DNA of 64,000 bases from DASYLJ01 sp036009625 (GCA_036009625.1 DASYLJ010000208.1:12835-76834); one strand, 5' to 3'. Positions 17,050 through 26,018 are shown, counted from the stretch's first letter. Made by a program: numbers and translations. Notes: generated by a model from the sequence alone, not told the origin.

Positions 17050-18599
17050 GGAACTTCGGGCTCGTCGCGTCTTTCGTTCTCGCCTTCGCCGTGCCGCAGG
17101 CGCGCGCGGCAGGAACCCAGTGGCTCACCGAGATACGGCCCGCGCCGAAACCGTCGCAGGTGCGCAACGCGCTGACACCGGCAGGTGGCGACGTGTTCTT
17201 CACGGAGGACGATCGCGTCGAGGGCGTCGGAACGCTCTGGTGGGGCGACGGCTCGACGGCGCGGCAGGTGGCGCTGCCATCGCAGACCATCGTCACCAGC
17301 ATGTCGACCGACGGCCGGCGACTGATCTTCGGCCTCAGGAACGGGTTCGAGACGACGGCCTGGCGCAGCGACGGAACCGACGTCGGGACCTTCGAGCTGC
17401 TCCCCGCCGTCGCCGCCTCCAATCCGAACGCGTCGGTCTGCTCCGCCGGCGACGACACCTACCTGCTGGAAGAGTGGCCCCCGCAGATGTTCGCGCGATG
17501 GGCGCTTCATCGTACCGACGGGACGCACGATGGTACGGTGCTCGTCGGTGAGGCGTCGGTCATGTCCGCCCCTTGGATTGGGAGCTGGCGTGTCGCGTGT
17601 CTGTCGGATCGCATCGTCATGCTCTTCCACGACTCCGTTCCGGCGTGGTCCGACGCGACGGCGGTCGCGTTCGAGTTCGTCGACGGGCCCGGGTACGGCT
17701 ACGTCGTCGGTGACCACGCTGTCTTCGCGCCGATGCCCGCCGCCGGTGATCGATGGCAGCTTCGACGCACCGACGGCGTCGATCCAACACCCGTCATCGT
17801 GGCGGAGCATGTCGCACGTCCTGGAGCGAATCGCCTCTACGCCATGGGAGACCGCGTCTTCTACACCGCGGCGGACGACGCCGGACGCTGGGCCGTGTGG
17901 ACGACGCAGGGCGTGCCCGACGATCGGGTTCGGCTGGTCGGTTCGCAGCAGCAGCCGACGTGCGCGCCGCACGGCTGCGACGACGCCGGGTTCCGCGCGT
18001 TGGGCGAAGCAGCCGGCCTCTTCTATTTCGTGATGGACGGCGCGCTCTGGCGAAGCGACGGCACCGCCGACGGCACGCGCCAGCTCGTCGCCTCGATGCC
18101 GGCGGGGACCTTCGAGGACTTCGCGGCATTGGCCGACGTCGCCTACCTGAGCGTCAGCTCGCCCACCGGGGCGTTCGCCGGTGCACAGCTCTGGCGCAGC
18201 GACGGGACGCCCGAGGGCACGGGCTGCGTGGTGCGGTTCCCGGAGGAGCCGTCGGCCGAGATCGCGGCCGTCGATGCGCGGTTGGCGGTGCTGAGCGGTC
18301 CGCTGCGCACGTACGACCCGGCCGCCGACCCGAACGGGTGGAGCGATCCGTCGCAGTGTCGAACGGTCTCGTCGGGCCCGGACCCGTGCGCGCTGGATGG
18401 GAGAGGGGCGCGCGCCCGCAAGCAGATGACGGCGCGGCTCGCTCGGCTCGAGGCAGTCGTCGGCACAGCCTCGCCCCGTCGCGTCGAGCGCATGATCGAT
18501 CGCCTGCGTCGGCGTCTCGGGCGCGCGCGGCTCGAACGACGGCTCACGCTTGCGTGTGCGGAGACGCTTCGTCTGCGTCTGCACGCGGTCGCCGGGTAG
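17046..18599 (+). CDS. Secreted ELWxxDGT-repeat (beta-propeller-like) protein, copy 2
   Basis: A 517-residue paralogue of the preceding protein. It starts at GTG 17046 inside its stop codon (GTGA overlap), so it is translationally coupled. Signal peptide: LVASFVLAFAVPQARAAG. Repeats include AWRSDGTDVGT, LHRTDGTHDGT, LWRSDGTADGT and LWRSDGTPEGT. The tail repeats the Cys/Arg-rich helical region of copy 1 (KQMTARLARLEAVVG). The tandem arrangement and shared tail suggest a gene duplication with retained function. No enzymatic residues were identified. Confidence 0.72.
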   Translation: MRNFGLVASFVLAFAVPQARAAGTQWLTEIRPAPKPSQVRNALTPAGGDVFFTEDDRVEGVGTLWWGDGSTARQVALPSQTIVTSMSTDGRRLIFGLRNGFETTAWRSDGTDVGTFELLPAVAASNPNASVCSAGDDTYLLEEWPPQMFARWALHRTDGTHDGTVLVGEASVMSAPWIGSWRVACLSDRIVMLFHDSVPAWSDATAVAFEFVDGPGYGYVVGDHAVFAPMPAAGDRWQLRRTDGVDPTPVIVAEHVARPGANRLYAMGDRVFYTAADDAGRWAVWTTQGVPDDRVRLVGSQQQPTCAPHGCDDAGFRALGEAAGLFYFVMDGALWRSDGTADGTRQLVASMPAGTFEDFAALADVAYLSVSSPTGAFAGAQLWRSDGTPEGTGCVVRFPEEPSAEIAAVDARLAVLSGPLRTYDPAADPNGWSDPSQCRTVSSGPDPCALDGRGARARKQMTARLARLEAVVGTASPRRVERMIDRLRRRLGRARLERRLTLACAETLRLRLHAVAG

Positions 18600-18759
18600 T
18601 GGGGGATCGATAGGGCGGTCGCGGCGCTGGTCGGAAGGGTCGCGATCGTATCGGTCGCGCTGCCGACGTGCAGGTTGACGGCGCCGTCGCTGCCTCGACT
18701 GCCGACCCGACGGTCATGGTGCCGAGCGTCGATCGATTCCGCTTTCCGCCTTGCCTTGC

Positions 18760-18765
18760 TATCCC
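18760..18765 (+). promoter_or_regulatory. Candidate -10 element of birA in a 172-nt intergenic stretch
   Basis: TATCCC in the context TTGCTATCCCC ends 6 nt before the birA ATG, which has no Shine-Dalgarno sequence. It resembles the elements upstream of valS, the ELWxxDGT pair and the glycosyltransferase operon. The -35 (TTCCGC at 18737) is weak. The rest of 18600-18759 holds nothing recognisable. Confidence 0.35.
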
Positions 18766-18771
18766 CGGCGC

Positions 18772-19749
18772 ATGGCGGCCGCGGGCGATCGCATCCTCGA
18801 ATGGCTCCGGCAAGCGTCGGCGCCGCTCTCCGGTGAGGAGCTGGCGCGCCGCCTCGGCTGCTCGCGCACGGCGGTATGGAAACAGATCGCGGGGCTGCGC
18901 GACGCCGGCTACGTCATCGACGGGCAACGCAGCGCGGGCTACACGCTCGGCTCCATGCCGGATCGCCTGAGCCCGACGGAGCTCGGTCCGCACCTCACCG
19001 GCGCGTGGCGACGCGTCGAGTGGCGCGCCGAGATCGACTCGACGCAGCGCCTCGCACGTGAGCTGGCACGTGAGGGTGCCGAGGAAGGCACGACGGTCAT
19101 CGCCGAGGCGCAGACCGGCGGCCGCGGCCGCCTCGGCCGCACGTGGCACTCCCCCCCCGGAGTCAACCTCTACTGCTCGATCGTCCTGCGGCCCCCGCTG
19201 CCGCCGCCCGCCGTGCCGCAGATCGCGCTCGTCGCCGGGCTGGCCGTGGCCGACGCGGTCGTGGCCGCGACCGGCCTGGTCCCGCGCCTCAAGTGGCCGA
19301 ACGACGTCCTGCTCGACGGGCGCAAAGTCGCAGGCATACTGACCGAGATGGAAGCCGAGATGGACCGCGTGCATCACGTCGTCGCCGGTATCGGCGTGAA
19401 CGTGAACGTCGAGGCGTTCCCCGACGAGCTCGCCACGAAGGCCACGTCGCTCCGTCTCGCCACGAGGCGTCGCGTCGACCGAGCCGCCTTCGCCGCCGGG
19501 TTGCTCGCCGCGTTCGAGGCACGTTATGGTCGCTTCCTCGCGGATGGGTTCGCCGCGATGCGAGGCGAGTGGGAGGCATGCTCATCGCTGACCGGCAAGG
19601 AGGTGCGGGTGGCCGCTTCCGATGGTGAGGTGGTGGGCCGTGTGCTCGGCCTCGACGACGACGGCGCGCTCCGTCTCGAAGGACCCGGCGGCCTGGTGCG
19701 ACGGATCGTCGCCGGCGAGGTCACGCTGCCGGGCGGATACGAGGCCTGA
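18772..19749 (+). CDS. birA: Bifunctional biotin--[acetyl-CoA-carboxylase] ligase / biotin repressor
   Basis: A 325-residue protein that activates biotin to biotinyl-5'-AMP and transfers it to biotin carboxyl carrier protein. ATG 18772 was chosen over an upstream TTG. Residues 5-60 form an N-terminal winged helix (LSGEELARRLGCSRTAVWKQ), so it probably also represses biotin genes. The catalytic domain has EAQTGGRGRLGRTWHSPPG and LKWPNDVLLDGRKVAGILTE, with a C-terminal SH3-like domain. coaX begins 5 nt after its stop, giving a biotin/CoA cofactor pair. A putative -10 lies 6 nt before the start. Confidence 0.94.
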   Translation: MAAAGDRILEWLRQASAPLSGEELARRLGCSRTAVWKQIAGLRDAGYVIDGQRSAGYTLGSMPDRLSPTELGPHLTGAWRRVEWRAEIDSTQRLARELAREGAEEGTTVIAEAQTGGRGRLGRTWHSPPGVNLYCSIVLRPPLPPPAVPQIALVAGLAVADAVVAATGLVPRLKWPNDVLLDGRKVAGILTEMEAEMDRVHHVVAGIGVNVNVEAFPDELATKATSLRLATRRRVDRAAFAAGLLAAFEARYGRFLADGFAAMRGEWEACSSLTGKEVRVAASDGEVVGRVLGLDDDGALRLEGPGGLVRRIVAGEVTLPGGYEA

Positions 19750-19754
19750 CGTCG

Positions 19755-20534
19755 ATGCTGCTGGCCCTCAACGTCAACAACACCCATATCCTCGTCGGCC
19801 TGTACGAGGGCGAGCGGCTGGCGGTGCACTGGCGGCTGCGCACCGATCCGGCCCGCACCGTCGACGAGTACGGCGTCATCCTGCGCGGCCTCTTCACCGA
19901 ATGGGGGAACGCGCACCCCGACGTCACCGGCGTGGCGGTCTCGAGCGTCGTGCCGCCGATGAACGACCGCGTCGACGAGATCTCGAAGCGGTTCTTCGGG
20001 CACACGCCGCTGATCGTCGGTCCCGGCGTCCGCACGGGCGTCCCGATTCTCTACGACAACCCGAAGGAGGTCGGCGCCGATCGCATCTGCAACGCGGTGG
20101 CAGCCTACGAGCGGCTGCACGGGCCGGCCATCGTCGTCGACCTCGGCACCGCCACGACCTTCGACGTGGTGACGGCGAAGGGCGAGTACGCCGGCGGCGT
20201 CATCGTGCCGGGCATCGGTATCTCGCTCGACGCGCTCATCGGCCGCACCGCCAAGCTGCCGCGCGTCGAGCTGGCGTGGCCGCCGCGCGTCGTCGGCAAG
20301 ACCACCGTGCATGCCATCCAGTCCGGCGTCACCTACGGCTACACCGCGCTCATCGACGGGCTCGTCGCCATGATCCGCGCCGAGAACGATCCCAACGCCC
20401 GCGTGCTCGGCACCGGCGGGCTCGCCAAGCTCATCGCTTCGCAGTCGACCACCATCGAGGCCGTCGACGAGTTCCTCACCCTCGACGGCCTCCGCCTGAT
20501 CTACGCCAGGAATGGAGGACGCGATGCCATCTGA
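19755..20534 (+). CDS. coaX: Type III pantothenate kinase (with altered phosphate motif)
   Basis: A 259-residue member of the CoaX family, which phosphorylates pantothenate in the first step of CoA synthesis. Recognisable motifs: VSSVVPP, GPGVRTGVPILYDNP, EVGADRICNAVAAY (catalytic Asp109), DLGTATTFDVV, GGVIVPGIGIS and GTGGLAKLI. The odd point is the N-terminal phosphate motif. The family consensus D-x-G-N-T is here N6-V-N8-N-T, so the Asp and the Gly are both replaced by Asn. The rest of the fold looks intact and the gene sits in a cofactor cluster, so it may still be active. Its 3' end overlaps the EF-G-like gene by 11 nt. Confidence 0.9.
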   Translation: MLLALNVNNTHILVGLYEGERLAVHWRLRTDPARTVDEYGVILRGLFTEWGNAHPDVTGVAVSSVVPPMNDRVDEISKRFFGHTPLIVGPGVRTGVPILYDNPKEVGADRICNAVAAYERLHGPAIVVDLGTATTFDVVTAKGEYAGGVIVPGIGISLDALIGRTAKLPRVELAWPPRVVGKTTVHAIQSGVTYGYTALIDGLVAMIRAENDPNARVLGTGGLAKLIASQSTTIEAVDEFLTLDGLRLIYARNGGRDAI

Positions 20535-22617
20535 CGAGGTTGCCAGACTACGCAACATCGCGATCGTGGGGCAGGGCGGCACCGGCAAGACCACCGTCGC
20601 CGACGCGTTGCTGTTCACGACCGGGGTCGCCACCCGCCTCGGGCGCACCGACGACAACACCTCCGCGTTCGACGTCGAGGCGGAGGAGCAGCGGCGGAAG
20701 AGCACCATCACCGGCGCGCTGCACCACGTCGGCTGGCGGAAGCACGACGTCACGCTGATCGACACCCCGGGGTACACGGCGTTCCTCCACGACACGGTCA
20801 ATTGCTTGATCGCGGCCACGGGCGCGGTCCTCGTCCTCGGACCGACGGGCGGCGAGATCAAGGTCGAGGCGGAGAAGGTGTGGGCATGGTGCCAGGCGCG
20901 CGGCGTGCCGCTCGTGGCCTTCGTCACGCGCCTCGACCGCGAGCGCGCCAGCGTCGACCACGCCCTCGACGACCTGAAGCTCCTCGGGGCCAAGCCCGCG
21001 GTGCTGCAGGTGCCCATCGGTGAGGAGGCGAAGCTCCGCGGCGTCGTCGACGTCCTCACCGGCAAGGCGCTCGTCTACGACGGCGACACCGGCAAGTTCC
21101 GCGAGGAGGCAGTGCCTGCCGATCTCGCCGACGAGGTGGGGGCGGCGCGCGAGATCCTGGTCGAGACCATCGCCGAGGCCAACGATGCGCTGCTCGAGAA
21201 GTACCTCGAGGGCATCGAGCTGACGCCCGCCGAGCTGGCCGTCGGGCTGCGCGAGGGCACGCGTGCCGGCAAGTTCCTTCCCATCCTGTGTGGCGCGGCG
21301 GGGAAGGCCATCGGATTGCAGCCGCTGCTCGACGCCATCGTCGATCTGCTGCCGTCGCCGCAGGACCTCCCGGCGTGGATCGGCGACGATCCGCGCAACG
21401 GCGAGGTGGTGGAGCGAGCGGCCGATCCATCGGCGCCGTTCTCGGCGTTCGTGTTCAAGACCATCGCCGATCCGTTCGCGGGCACGCTCACCGTCCTCCG
21501 CATCGTGTCGGGTCGTGCCACCGGTGACATGGCGGTCGTCAACACCTACCGCGAAACCAAGGAACGGCTCGGCCATCTCCTGAAGCTCGAGGGGAAGAAG
21601 CAGGCCCAGGTCACGTCGACGGTGGCGGGTGAGATCGTCGCGCTGGCGAAGCTCAAGGACACCCACGTCGGCGACACGCTCTGCGACGAGAAGCAGCAGG
21701 TGCTCTTCCCGCCGCTTCCCGACACGCCCGCGGTGATCTCGTTCGCGCTGCAGCCGAAGAGCAAGGCCGACGACGAGAAGGTCATGCAGGGTCTGCATCG
21801 CCTGATGGAGGAGGACACGGCCCTGCGCGTCCATCGCGACGACCAGACGCACGAGTTCGTCATCTCGGGCGCCGGCCAGCTTCACATCGAGGTCGCCGTC
21901 GAGCGTCTGAAGCGCAAGTTCGGCGTCGAGGTCGAGCTGAAGGCGCCGAAGGTCCCGTACAAGGAGACCATCGAGGGCACCGCCAAGGCGCAGGGGAAGC
22001 ACAAGCGGCAGACCGGCGGCCACGGCCAGTACGGCGACTGCTCGCTCGAGCTGTCGCCGCTGCCGCGCGGCGCCGGCTTCGAGTTCGAGGACGCCATCGT
22101 CGGCGGCGTGATCCCGCGGCAGTTCATCCCCGCGGTGGAGAAGGGCGTGCGCGAGCTGCTTCCGGGGGGGCTGCTCGCCGGCTACCCCATCGTCGACGTG
22201 AAGGCGAAGCTCTTCTTCGGCTCGTATCACGACGTCGACTCGTCGGAGATGGCGTTCAAGATCGCCGCGCACCTCGGCTTCAAGAAGGCCTTCGAGGACG
22301 CGCGGCCCGTCCTGCTCGAGCCCATCATGACGATCACCGTCACGGTACCCGATGACCACATGGGCGACATCATCGGCGACATCAACAGCCGCCGCGGAAA
22401 GGTACTGGGCGCCGAGCCGAAGGGGAGGGGCCAGCAGGTGATCCGCGCCCACGTGCCCATGGCGGAGGTCCTGCGCTACGCGCCGGATCTGCGGTCGATG
22501 ACGCAGGGCCGCGGCGACTTCGCCCTCGAGCTGGCGCACTACGAAGAGGTGCCGCCGCACCTCGCCGAGCGCATCGTCAAAGAGGCACAGGCGGCGCGCG
22601 CGGAGCGGCATGGCTGA
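20524..22617 (+). CDS. Elongation factor G-like GTPase (EF-G2 type)
   Basis: A 697-residue translational-GTPase family protein. ATG 20524 was preferred to ATG 20512 because GGAGG (20515-20519) is at proper distance. The G1 loop is GQGGTGKTT instead of the canonical EF-G GHIDAGKTT type, and G3 is DTPGY. G4 reads VTRLDRERA, replacing the usual NKxD with TRLD. Domains II-V are of normal order and end in the EF-G C-terminal domain (TVTVPDDHMGDIIGDINSRRG). This is the divergent EF-G-like group, a second EF-G-type protein whose role is not settled. It overlaps coaX by 11 nt and the following small gene by 8 nt. Confidence 0.88.
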   Translation: MPSDEVARLRNIAIVGQGGTGKTTVADALLFTTGVATRLGRTDDNTSAFDVEAEEQRRKSTITGALHHVGWRKHDVTLIDTPGYTAFLHDTVNCLIAATGAVLVLGPTGGEIKVEAEKVWAWCQARGVPLVAFVTRLDRERASVDHALDDLKLLGAKPAVLQVPIGEEAKLRGVVDVLTGKALVYDGDTGKFREEAVPADLADEVGAAREILVETIAEANDALLEKYLEGIELTPAELAVGLREGTRAGKFLPILCGAAGKAIGLQPLLDAIVDLLPSPQDLPAWIGDDPRNGEVVERAADPSAPFSAFVFKTIADPFAGTLTVLRIVSGRATGDMAVVNTYRETKERLGHLLKLEGKKQAQVTSTVAGEIVALAKLKDTHVGDTLCDEKQQVLFPPLPDTPAVISFALQPKSKADDEKVMQGLHRLMEEDTALRVHRDDQTHEFVISGAGQLHIEVAVERLKRKFGVEVELKAPKVPYKETIEGTAKAQGKHKRQTGGHGQYGDCSLELSPLPRGAGFEFEDAIVGGVIPRQFIPAVEKGVRELLPGGLLAGYPIVDVKAKLFFGSYHDVDSSEMAFKIAAHLGFKKAFEDARPVLLEPIMTITVTVPDDHMGDIIGDINSRRGKVLGAEPKGRGQQVIRAHVPMAEVLRYAPDLRSMTQGRGDFALELAHYEEVPPHLAERIVKEAQAARAERHG

Positions 22618-23161
22618 TAAGGAACAGGATCTCGACGAGGCCGAGTACGAGCGGATACGGGCGCAGGTGGAAGCGGAGGCGGACGAGATCCTGGTGCCGT
22701 TCGACCTGATCGGCGACTACGAGCGGCCGCCCGGTGCGGCGACACCCGAAAGCCTGTTCTCGAAGATCCTCACCATGGCGGTGTCCGAGAAGGTGAAGCT
22801 CGCACTGCGCGGCAACAAGGACGCGCGCACCATCCTGCTGCGTGACGCCAGCAAGATGATCCGACGCTTCGTGTTGCAGAACCCGCGCATCGGCGACAGC
22901 GAGGTCATCGCCATCTGCCGCAACCGCAGCGCCGACGACGAGTTGCTGCGCATCATCTCGGCGCGGCGCGAGTGGATGAAGAACTACCAGGTGCGTCTCG
23001 CCTTGGCGACGAATCCGAAGACGCCGCTCCCGGTCGCGATGCGACAGGTGTTCACCCTCGGCGAGCGCGACCTGCAGCAGCTGGCCAAGTCGCGCAACGT
23101 ACCGCAGGCGGTGGCGACGCAGGCACGGCGCATCGTGGTCGAGAAGCGCGAGAAGAAGTAG
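22610..23161 (+). CDS. Conserved hypothetical protein of deltaproteobacterial type (183 aa)
   Basis: A soluble 183-residue protein with an acidic N-terminus (DKEQDLDEAEYERIR) followed by a helical, repeat-like region: VSEKVKLALRGNKDAR, then LLRDASKMIRRFVLQNPRI, then VIAICRNRSADDELLRII, then WMKNYQVRLALATNPKTPLP. The repeated pattern LA-x-x-x-N-P-x-(I/T) every 35-40 residues looks like HEAT/ARM-type or Leu-rich-variant helices. I recognise it as a widely conserved deltaproteobacterial protein without a known function. It overlaps the EF-G-like gene by 8 nt, so a role connected with translation or stress is possible but unproven. Confidence 0.8.
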   Translation: MADKEQDLDEAEYERIRAQVEAEADEILVPFDLIGDYERPPGAATPESLFSKILTMAVSEKVKLALRGNKDARTILLRDASKMIRRFVLQNPRIGDSEVIAICRNRSADDELLRIISARREWMKNYQVRLALATNPKTPLPVAMRQVFTLGERDLQQLAKSRNVPQAVATQARRIVVEKREKK

Positions 23162-23171
23162 GAGGGCCGAC

Positions 23172-24140
23172 GTGTCGTTGCTGTTCCGTGTACGCAGCGG
23201 GCTGCTGCAGGCGCGTTCCCGCATCGAGCCGGGCGTGCGCCGGGCGTTGTTCGGCGATCGCCCGACGTGGCAGCGCCGCCCCAACGTCCTGCCGTGGTTC
23301 GATCGCCCGGACGCGATGGCCCAGGCGGAACGCGGGCCGCACGCCGACCTCCTGACCAAGTGGGTCCGTGACGGCTACGTCGTCGTCGACGACGTCGTCG
23401 ATCGCGCCGACGTCGACGCCATGATCGGTACGCTCGACGGCCTGTGGGACGCGCCGACCCCGGTTCCCCACCTCGAGTTGCTGAGCCTGCGCGAGGAGCG
23501 CGGCGCGCCGTTCCGGACCGTGCCGCACGCCGAGGTGCTGACGTGGGACGCCGCTCGTCGCGAGCGCGTGCGCCAGGCGTCCGACTGGCGCATCCACGGG
23601 TTCCACTACGTGAACGACGCCGCGCGACGGATCTTCCGGAGCGCGACGCTGCGACGGACGGCGAGCCTGCTCTTCGGCCGTCGCGCGCGACCGATCGCGG
23701 CCATCAACTTCATGACCGGCAGCCAGCAGGACCTGCATCAGGACATGGCGGTGTTCCACATCTGGCCGCAGAACTGGCTGATGGGGGCGTGGATCGCGTG
23801 CGAGGACATCGCCCCCCACGCCGGGCCGCTCGTCTTTCATCCCGGATCGCATCGGGCGCCGTTCTTCCCCGGCTTCACGGAGTACCCGCAAAGCAACCTG
23901 CGCACCGTCGACGAAGCCACCGCGCACGCGTATCAGCGCTGGGTGGACGAGTACGGCGCGCAGTATCCGCGCCACGAGTTCCTCGGCCGCAAGGGCCAGG
24001 TGCTATTCTGGCACGGCATGCTGATCCACGGCGGCGCCGCCATCGGTCGTCCCGGGACGACGCGCAAGTCGATGGTGATCCACTACTCCGTTCGCGGTGC
24101 CGACCGTGGCCGCGAGGTGCGCGGCCCGTTCCGCTGGTAG
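23172..24140 (+). CDS. Phytanoyl-CoA dioxygenase (PhyH) family oxygenase
   Basis: A 322-residue Fe(II)/2-oxoglutarate-dependent oxygenase-like protein, start GTG 23172 with GGAGG 10 nt upstream. The double-stranded beta-helix core shows the metal-binding H-x-D (HQDMAVFHIWPQNW), then CEDIAPHAGPLVFHPGSHR, and the distal His in FWHGMLIHGG, with a following basic stretch suited to 2-oxoglutarate. It follows the cofactor/EF-G cluster after 10 nt and converges on the sulfatase-like operon with a 6-nt gap. PhyH enzymes hydroxylate diverse substrates including lipids, natural products and sulfonates, so the substrate is open. Confidence 0.82.
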   Translation: MSLLFRVRSGLLQARSRIEPGVRRALFGDRPTWQRRPNVLPWFDRPDAMAQAERGPHADLLTKWVRDGYVVVDDVVDRADVDAMIGTLDGLWDAPTPVPHLELLSLREERGAPFRTVPHAEVLTWDAARRERVRQASDWRIHGFHYVNDAARRIFRSATLRRTASLLFGRRARPIAAINFMTGSQQDLHQDMAVFHIWPQNWLMGAWIACEDIAPHAGPLVFHPGSHRAPFFPGFTEYPQSNLRTVDEATAHAYQRWVDEYGAQYPRHEFLGRKGQVLFWHGMLIHGGAAIGRPGTTRKSMVIHYSVRGADRGREVRGPFRW

Positions 24141-24146
24141 CGGCGC

Positions 24147-26018
24147 CTACTCGACGTACCCGAGCGTCTTGAGCTTGTCGGTCAGGCCCGGGTCGGCGCC
24201 GTCGATGCGGGGTGGCGGCCGCGCGGTGGCGAGGAAGCCGGAGAGGCGCTCGGCGAGGAGCGCATTCTCGGGCGCGTCGGCGGCGCGGTCCATCGACTCG
24301 TGCGGGTCGCTGCCGAGATCGTAGAGCTCGCGCCGACCGGTCCGGGGCGCGTCGATCAGCTTCCATCCCATCGCGCGGAGTGCGAGCAGGTCCATCGGCG
24401 TGCCGTCCGGCGCGATGGCGCTGGCCGTCTCGGAGACGACCTCGCGCCGCTCGAGGGGCTGGAGCAGGTCGTGGCCGGGCAGTCCCTCGGGCGCTGGTAG
24501 CTGGAGGAGGTGGGCCAGCGTCGGGAACAGATCGATACCCTGCGCCGGCTCGATGACTCGACCCGCCGGCACGCTCGGACCGACGATGACGAGCGGCACC
24601 CGCAGCGACTCGTCGTAGAGCTGCGTCGCGTGCGTCAGGCGGCCGTGCTCCTGGAACTCCTCGCCGTGATCCGCGGTGACGACGATGATCGTGTCGTCGC
24701 GGACGCCGAGGTCCTGAAGCCCGTCGAGGAGCCCGGCGAGGGCGCGATCCCACGCCGTGACCTCGCCATCGTAGAGCGCGCGCAGGTAGGAGACCTCGAC
24801 CGCCGGCAGCGGTGGCGCCTGGCCGCGCGCGATCTTGGCTGCCAGCTCGCTGACGCGTCCGGCGGCGATCGCGGGTCGCACACCATCGGGCACCGGCGGC
24901 CGCAGGTTGGCGGGCGGGGTGTAGGGATCGTGCGGCTCCATGTAGTGCAGGTAGGCGACGAAGCGTTGCGCGCGATTGGTCGCGAGCCAGTCGAGGAAGC
25001 GCGCGTTCACGTCGGCCGCGGCGGGCCAGTTGCGCTCCTCGGCACTCCAGCCGAGCTCGGTGAACGTCTCGAAGCCCTGCGCCAGGTTGGTGCCGCGCGA
25101 GACCAGCGGGTTGGTCGAGATGCCGACGGTGGTGATGCCCGCGCGCGACGCCGCCTCGGCCCACGTCGTGACACGGTCGGACAGATAGCCCCAGCGCGCG
25201 CCGTGGTCGCCGGCGGGGCTGCCGAGCGCGCCGTGGCTGCGCGGATGCAGCCCGGTGAACAGCGTCGCGACCGACGGCAGCGTCCAGCTCGACTGCGCCA
25301 CCATCTGCTCGAAGACGAGCCCGGTGCGGGCGAGCGCGTCGAGCGTCGGTGTGCGATTCGGCGCCGCGCCGAAGACGCCGACCCGATCGGCGCGCAGCGT
25401 GTCCACGAGCAGGACGAGGACGTTGGGCGCATCGGCGCGTGCCGTCTGCCGCGGATGGGTGACGGCCCGCACCAGGCGCACGTGGCCCCAGCCCGGCGTG
25501 CCGGCGAGCGGCAGCGACGGCGCGGCGGCGTCGGTGCCGAGGACGACGTCGACGTTGCCGGCGGGCAGCGCGACCCGCTCGTCGAACCAGCGCCGGTCGC
25601 GGCGGGTGGCGGCGGGGTTCACCGTACGGGTCCAGACCTCGCGTCCGTTCACCGTCATCCAGAAGCGCACGCCGCTGCGGCCGTCGTCGCGTTCCTGGGC
25701 GCCGTCGATGCCGACGTCGAAGCGCAGCGCGGCGTCGGCGGGCGCATCGAGATGGAAGCCGAGGCGAGCCGGTGGTGGCGCGACCAGGCTCTGGCGGCTG
25801 CCACCGCCCTCGCGAAGGCGATCGCCGGCTTCGAGCGCACCTGCGCGCACCGGCGCGGTGACGTCCTGTGCCTGCACCGTGCCGGGCGCGAGCGTGTCGG
25901 AGAGGTGCAGCACCGTCTCCTCGACGACGAGCGTCGGCGGCAGCGATGGGGGCGACGGGCGGAGGAACCACGCCACGGCGGCCATCGCCGCTACCGCGGC
26001 GACGAGCAGCTGTCTCAT
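24147..26018 (-). CDS. Sulfatase-like (alkaline phosphatase superfamily) protein with Thr nucleophile, copy 1
   Basis: A 623-residue protein, ATG 26018 overlapping the upstream stop (ATGA), with an N-terminal membrane anchor or signal (RQLLVAAVAAMAAVAWFL). Residues 30-200 form a beta-rich domain (GVRFWMTVNGREVWTRTVNP) shared with the next copy. The sulfatase domain follows: VLLVDTLRADR (metal ligands), SSWTLPSVATLFTGLHPRS, ADHGEEFQEHGR. The position of the formylglycine Cys/Ser (C/S-x-P-x-R) is Thr246 in T-L-P-S-V, so formylglycine formation is not expected. Thr is the nucleophile in phosphodiesterase and phosphoethanolamine-transferase branches of the superfamily. C-terminus LGYVE. Substrate unknown. 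Confidence 0.82.
   Translation of the reverse strand: MRQLLVAAVAAMAAVAWFLRPSPPSLPPTLVVEETVLHLSDTLAPGTVQAQDVTAPVRAGALEAGDRLREGGGSRQSLVAPPPARLGFHLDAPADAALRFDVGIDGAQERDDGRSGVRFWMTVNGREVWTRTVNPAATRRDRRWFDERVALPAGNVDVVLGTDAAAPSLPLAGTPGWGHVRLVRAVTHPRQTARADAPNVLVLLVDTLRADRVGVFGAAPNRTPTLDALARTGLVFEQMVAQSSWTLPSVATLFTGLHPRSHGALGSPAGDHGARWGYLSDRVTTWAEAASRAGITTVGISTNPLVSRGTNLAQGFETFTELGWSAEERNWPAAADVNARFLDWLATNRAQRFVAYLHYMEPHDPYTPPANLRPPVPDGVRPAIAAGRVSELAAKIARGQAPPLPAVEVSYLRALYDGEVTAWDRALAGLLDGLQDLGVRDDTIIVVTADHGEEFQEHGRLTHATQLYDESLRVPLVIVGPSVPAGRVIEPAQGIDLFPTLAHLLQLPAPEGLPGHDLLQPLERREVVSETASAIAPDGTPMDLLALRAMGWKLIDAPRTGRRELYDLGSDPHESMDRAADAPENALLAERLSGFLATARPPPRIDGADPGLTDKLKTLGYVE

Noticed and set aside
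20105..20332. Short minus-strand frame inside coaX
   Set aside because: It is antisense to conserved coaX motifs and has no supporting signal.
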